A stretch of DNA of 17,398 nt, taken from contig CADBQE010000120.1 in NCBI GenBank assembly GCA_902796695.1, positions 1 through 17,398 on the forward strand. The letters run 5' to 3'. The stretch comes from an uncultured Lachnospiraceae bacterium. GTDB taxonomy: Bacteria; Bacillota; Clostridia; Lachnospirales; Lachnospiraceae. The position numbers and the translations under genes were made by a program. The notes beneath the pieces are model-generated. The model was not told where the DNA came from and ran no database searches. It saw nothing but the letters and a program-made list of their open reading frames with translations. The stretch's first letter is position 1, and every line of letters begins with the position of its first letter. Below, piece after piece: positions 14,037 through 17,398 of this stretch.

Positions 14037-15185
14037 TTACGGCAGCGGATACTGTTCGATGAGCTGTGCTTTCCAGGCCGCGAAGGCGGTGTCGTAGTCT
14101 GTGCCGAAGGCTTCTTCAAACGAGTTCAGTCCGAACACGAAGCGGGACAGCGGGGCGGAGCCGTGCTGTTCGTCCAGCCAGGCGACGAAGGAGGCGGCCA
14201 TGAAGGCGCTCAGCTCGTCGTCGCCGGAGTTGGTCCTGTTGGAGCCCACACGGCTGTAAACGGGCTCGGCGGTGACGGGGCTGCTTTCGCAGATAGCCCC
14301 CCAGTGGTCAAGGCCATGCTCGAAGCAGTACCGGGCGACCGCGTCGTAAAACGTGCGGAACTGCGCGGGGGAGAGGGTCCCGGAATCCAGACCGGCACTT
14401 CTAAGGAGCGGGGCGTAGAACTCATCGGAAGCGGGATCCCAGACCGCGATCCGCTGCAGTTCGCTGTAAGGATCAAGGATGGAACTGACGTACCAGGCGT
14501 AGCCCAGCTGCTCCCAGCCGATGTTCCCTTTTTCCATGACCGCGGTCAGATAGTAGAACTCCCGGTGCATCAGGTCTCTCCGGCTGTTCAGGGTAATGAG
14601 CGCGCTGCTCTTTTTGATCCCTTCCTGCACGCTGCTTCGGAACTGCCATTTGACGGGGAGGTCCGCCGCTTCCGGATAAGCGCCGTCCAGGTTCTCCCGC
14701 AGGTACGCGCGGAGGAAGGCGAGGCTGCTGTCACAGCGGGCGAGGAAGGCGGGCAGGCCGTCGGGGATCCCGATGCCGTTTCTCCGCAGCAGGTTCAATT
14801 CGGCGATGACCGTGAATTCGTCGTCATCCGCCTGAAGCAGGCCGGCGTTTTCCGCCGCAGGGAAGATAAGGCTTTCATAGCCGTCCGCGCCGGTGACCAG
14901 ATAGGTGCGGGAGGCTTCGTCGTAGCGGACCGGCTCGGGATCTTCCGTGGCGGGTTCGGGCTGCTCGGTGACGGGCTCGGCCGGGGGTTCGGTGACGGGC
15001 TCGGCCGAAGGCTCGGTGACGGCGGGCTCAGTCGTGGCCGGCTCGGTCACCGGTCCAGCCGTCGCGGCCGTCGCCGCTGTTTCGGAAGCGCCCCCGGACG
15101 GGACCTTGGGACTCTGGGAACATCCGCTCAGCACGACCGCCGCCAGCAGACAGAAAGCGACGGCCCGGACAGATTTTTTCAGCAT
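14037..15185 (-). CDS. Secreted lipoprotein, possible degenerate peptidase-MA-like domain
   Basis: This 382-residue protein has a lipoprotein signal MLKKSVRAVAFCLLAAVVLS with Cys22 in the LSGC lipobox. Residues about 45-85 are a Pro/Thr/Glu linker built of repeated TEP and EPVTEP words, typical of a spacer through the cell wall. The remaining 300 residues are globular and not assigned. LMHREFYYLTAVMEKG plus WEQLGYAWYVSSILDPY (205-241), and a C-terminal FEEAFGTDYDTAFAAWKAQL, recall the layout of gluzincin peptidases (HExxH ... WxxEGxA ... C-terminal helix), but the HExxH and following Glu are missing. The start at 15185 follows AGAGAGG with 8-nt spacing; ATG 15206 is upstream of that site. It has its own promoter. 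Confidence 0.8.
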   Translation of the reverse strand: MLKKSVRAVAFCLLAAVVLSGCSQSPKVPSGGASETAATAATAGPVTEPATTEPAVTEPSAEPVTEPPAEPVTEQPEPATEDPEPVRYDEASRTYLVTGADGYESLIFPAAENAGLLQADDDEFTVIAELNLLRRNGIGIPDGLPAFLARCDSSLAFLRAYLRENLDGAYPEAADLPVKWQFRSSVQEGIKKSSALITLNSRRDLMHREFYYLTAVMEKGNIGWEQLGYAWYVSSILDPYSELQRIAVWDPASDEFYAPLLRSAGLDSGTLSPAQFRTFYDAVARYCFEHGLDHWGAICESSPVTAEPVYSRVGSNRTNSGDDELSAFMAASFVAWLDEQHGSAPLSRFVFGLNSFEEAFGTDYDTAFAAWKAQLIEQYPLP

Positions 15186-15245
15186 AGAAAGTACCTCTCT
15201 TTCCAAAGATCTGATTCAGATAAGCGTCTCGCCCTGTTCAGATCC

Positions 15246-15274
15246 ATTATCACCGAAACAGATGGCCCTGTCTA
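15246..15274 (-). promoter_or_regulatory. Sigma-70-type promoter for the lipoprotein gene
   Basis: On the minus strand TAGACA (15274-15269; 5 of 6 to TTGACA) and GATAAT (15251-15246; 5 of 6 to TATAAT) are separated by exactly 17 nt. The predicted leader is about 55 nt. Confidence 0.6.
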
Positions 15275-15319
15275 CGGCGCCTGCAGCAAAATCATGCCGG
15301 CTATTCTGTCTGCGGTGAC

Positions 15320-15346
15320 AAAAAGGGCGGGCTTTGCAGCCCACCC
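15320..15346 (-). terminator. Rho-independent terminator after the alanine symporter gene
   Basis: Read on the minus strand, GGGTGGGCT-GCAA-AGCCCGCCC (one internal mismatch) is followed by TTTTT (15324-15320). It lies 22 nt beyond the stop of the symporter gene. Confidence 0.8.
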
Positions 15347-15367
15347 GGTTTTTGAGACGGTCTCCCG

Positions 15368-16759
15368 TCACAGCGTTTTTTTCTTCTTCGCGTACGTGCG
15401 GAAGATCAGGCCGACCGCGCCGGTCATGGCGAACAGTGCGACTGCGTTTGGCAGCACCATCAGCTGGTTGAACATATCGGACAGCTCCCAGACCAGGTCG
15501 CTGGAGGCGACGGTGCCCAGGAAAATGAAGACCAGGGCGACGGCCGTGTAGATCAGGGTGCTCTTTTCGCCGAACAGGTAGATCATGTTGATCTTGCCGA
15601 ACATGTTCCAGCCCAGAATGGTGGAGAAGGCGAAGCAGAAGAGGCAGATCGCCACGAACGCGGAGCCGAGGCCGGAGCCGAAGGCGGTGCCGAACGCGGT
15701 CTGGGCCAGGTTGGTCTTGCCGATGGTGTCCGGGATGCTGCCGTCCGCCAGAATGCCGCCGGGCGTGTACAGCGTGGTGATGATGACCAGGGCGTTTAAG
15801 GTCAGCACGACGAACGTGTCGATGAATACGCCGATCATGGCCACAGTGCCCTGCTGGTGGGGATTCTCCACGTTGGCCTGCGCGTGCGCGTGGGGCGTGG
15901 AGCCCATGCCCGCCTCATTGGAGAACAGGCCGCGCTTGGCCCCCTGCGTAACGGCAGCCTTGATGGCCGCGCCGAACGTGCCGCCGATGATCGCCTGCGG
16001 CGTAAACGCATACTTGAAGATCAGGCCGATGCCGGCGGGCAGCTTTCCGATATTCATGATCAGGACGATCAGGCCGCCGAGCAGGAACACCGCCGCCATG
16101 ATGGGGACCAGCTTTTCCACGACCAGCGCGAGCCGTCTGGTGCCGCCCAGGAAGATAAAGCCGCAGATCAGGACCAGCACGATGCCGATGATCCAGGAGG
16201 GCACGCCGAAGGCGGATTCGAAGGTGGAGCCGATGGAATTGGCCTGCACCATGCAGCCGAAAAAGCCCAGGGCCAGAATGATCGCGACGGCAAAGAATCC
16301 GGCCAGGAATTTGCCGAAGCCGCCCTTAAAAGCGGTGGTGATGTAATACACCGGGCCGCCCAGCACTTCGCCGCTCTTGCTTTTGATGCGGGTCTTCTGC
16401 GCCAGCACCGCTTCCGCGTAGATGGTCGCCATGCCGAAAAAGGCGATGATCCACATCCAGAAGATGGCGCCGGGGCCGCCGGTCAGGATGGCGCCGGACG
16501 CGCCGACGATATTGCCGGTGCCGACCTGCGCCGCGATCGCGGCTGCCAGGGCCTGGAAGGATGTCATGCCGCTCTTCTGAGCGCCGCCCCGCAGGGACAG
16601 CTCGCCGAAGAAGCGTTTCATGCCTTCTTTAAAGCACCGGATCTGGACGAAGCCTGTTTTGAAGGAAAACCACAGGCCGAGTCCCAGCAGCAGGATGAGC
16701 AGGACATAATCGGATAGATAGCTGTTGATGGTGACAACGATTCTGGTGAGTGTGTCCAT
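15368..16759 (-). CDS. Sodium:alanine symporter, AGCS family
   Basis: This 463-residue inner-membrane carrier with about 10-11 hydrophobic segments couples Na+ (or H+) entry to uptake of alanine or glycine. Family signatures are AAIAAQVGTGNIVGASGAILTG, GPGAIFWMWIIAFFGMATIYAE, QANSIGSTFESAFGVP and the diagnostic NEAGMGSTPHAHAQA. Length is typical (450-490). GAGAGGA lies 7 nt before the ATG at 16759. It has a clear terminator downstream and is separated from the upstream pyruvate:ferredoxin oxidoreductase gene by 105 nt, so it is probably a separate or loosely linked transcription unit. Confidence 0.94.
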   Translation of the reverse strand: MDTLTRIVVTINSYLSDYVLLILLLGLGLWFSFKTGFVQIRCFKEGMKRFFGELSLRGGAQKSGMTSFQALAAAIAAQVGTGNIVGASGAILTGGPGAIFWMWIIAFFGMATIYAEAVLAQKTRIKSKSGEVLGGPVYYITTAFKGGFGKFLAGFFAVAIILALGFFGCMVQANSIGSTFESAFGVPSWIIGIVLVLICGFIFLGGTRRLALVVEKLVPIMAAVFLLGGLIVLIMNIGKLPAGIGLIFKYAFTPQAIIGGTFGAAIKAAVTQGAKRGLFSNEAGMGSTPHAHAQANVENPHQQGTVAMIGVFIDTFVVLTLNALVIITTLYTPGGILADGSIPDTIGKTNLAQTAFGTAFGSGLGSAFVAICLFCFAFSTILGWNMFGKINMIYLFGEKSTLIYTAVALVFIFLGTVASSDLVWELSDMFNQLMVLPNAVALFAMTGAVGLIFRTYAKKKKTL

Positions 16760-16814
16760 AAGAGTTCCTCTCGTTTAAAAAAACTGCTGTTGTCGCGCAT
16801 TACTCGGCGGGCTG

Positions 16815-16856
16815 TGCCGGCAGACACCGGTGTGCCGGAAAATCGATATGCCGGCA
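16815..16856. repeat. G+C-rich inverted repeats between two minus-strand genes
   Basis: TGCCGGCA occurs at 16815-16822 and 16849-16856 (each self-complementary), with ACACCGGTGT (16825-16834) and another TGCCGG between them. They could form a stem after the PFOR gene, but no T-run follows at once, so terminator function is uncertain. Confidence 0.35.
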
Positions 16857-16864
16857 GGGGTCGG

Positions 16865-17398
16865 TTACAGGCCCTGGTCGGCCATGGTCTTATAAGCCTC
16901 GTAGCGGTCCTTCGCATCTTCCTCGGCCTGCGCGAACAGCGTGCGCGCGTTCTCGGGGAAGGTCAGGTGCAGGGAGGCGTAGCGGGTTTCGCCGTTTAAG
17001 AATTCCTGATAGTTCAGGCTCGGGGCCTTGGCATCCAGCGTGAATTTGTGGTCCGGCTTGGACGGATCGAAGCGGTACAGCGGCCAGTAGCCGGCCTCCA
17101 CGGCCCGCTTCATTTCCGCCTGGACGGCGTTCATGCCGGCCTTGATGCCGTGGTTGATGCACGGTGCATAGGCGACGATCAGGGACGGGCCCGGGAAGGC
17201 TTCCGCTTCGGTAATGGCCTTCATCAGCTGGTTCATGTCGGCGCCCATGGCGACGGAGGCTACATAGCAGTTGCCGTAGCTCATCATCATTTTGCCCAGC
17301 TCCTTCTTGCCGGTCTTCTTGCCGGACGCCTGGAACTGCGCGACCGCGCCGAGCGGGGTGGCCTTGCTGCTCTGGCCGCCGGTGTTGGAGTAGACCTC
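16865..17398 (-). CDS. nifJ: Pyruvate:ferredoxin (flavodoxin) oxidoreductase, C-terminal part (partial)
   Basis: The frame is open at the right edge and ends at TAA 16867-16865, giving the last 177 residues of a protein that is normally about 1170. EVYSNTGGQSSKATPLGAVA is the end of the thiamine-diphosphate domain; KKELGKMMMSYGNCYVASVA, PSLIVAYAPCINHGI and EMKRAVEAGYWPLYRFDP are standard single-chain PFOR C-terminal motifs. The conserved Cys in YAPCINHG is present. The enzyme converts pyruvate and CoA to acetyl-CoA, CO2 and reduced ferredoxin, central to anaerobic metabolism. An ATG at 17290 is internal, not the start. Confidence 0.95.
   Translation of the reverse strand, partial: EVYSNTGGQSSKATPLGAVAQFQASGKKTGKKELGKMMMSYGNCYVASVAMGADMNQLMKAITEAEAFPGPSLIVAYAPCINHGIKAGMNAVQAEMKRAVEAGYWPLYRFDPSKPDHKFTLDAKAPSLNYQEFLNGETRYASLHLTFPENARTLFAQAEEDAKDRYEAYKTMADQGL

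Noticed and set aside
13959..15551. 530-codon + strand open frame opposite the lipoprotein gene
   Set aside because: It begins in REP DNA, reads DKGTVPLS, and is the complement of a protein with a clear signal peptide and promoter.
15857..16717. 286-codon open frame opposite the alanine symporter
   Set aside because: Its charged low-complexity translation is a shadow of the membrane protein on the other strand.

Overview
The window looks like chromosome of a high-G+C anaerobic Firmicute (class Clostridia). Signs are a pyruvate:ferredoxin oxidoreductase fragment, a Na+/alanine symporter, a PHP-type histidinol-phosphatase, strong AGGAGG ribosome binding sites and G/C-ending codons. No genus can be named from the sequence alone.

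Layout. Positions 1-981 (+): the tail of an MFS transporter, then a histidinol-phosphatase. Positions 1168-2569 (-): an unrecognised small protein and a REP-associated tyrosine transposase (RAYT). Positions 2570-2851: an unusually A+T-rich gap carrying two matching 18-bp palindromes. Positions 2964-3785 (-): a HutD-like protein with an extra N-terminal domain, bracketed by two composite repeats. Positions 4078-5037 (-): a LysR-type regulator. Positions 5561-13943 (+): a one-direction catabolic-type operon, namely TAXI solute-binding lipoprotein, fused TAXI-TRAP permease, hydantoinase/oxoprolinase subunits A and B, an opine dehydrogenase broken by an internal deletion, and an ornithine cyclodeaminase/mu-crystallin family protein. 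Positions 14037-17398 (-): a lipoprotein, an AGCS sodium:alanine symporter, and the C-terminal end of pyruvate:ferredoxin oxidoreductase.

How the genes work together. The divergent LysR regulator probably controls the 5561-13943 operon. The TAXI-TRAP system would import a small carboxylated compound, HyuA/HyuB would open a cyclic amide (hydantoin or oxoproline type) using ATP, and the two oxidoreductase-type enzymes would process an amino-acid or opine-like product. The substrate cannot be read from sequence. Loss of the opine dehydrogenase suggests the pathway is decaying or has been simplified.

The most distinctive signal is a 25-nt imperfect palindrome (arms TGACAGGGGGA and TTCCTTTGTCA around CGG) present nine times complete and once truncated. 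Copies sit at gene 3' ends, in one case pair as perfect tandem repeats beside the RAYT gene. They mostly point so that the G-rich strand, which folds by G.U pairing, is the sense strand of the gene that has just ended. Two genes take their stop codon from the repeat. This is a REP/RAYT-type domesticated transposon system in a Gram-positive-type genome.
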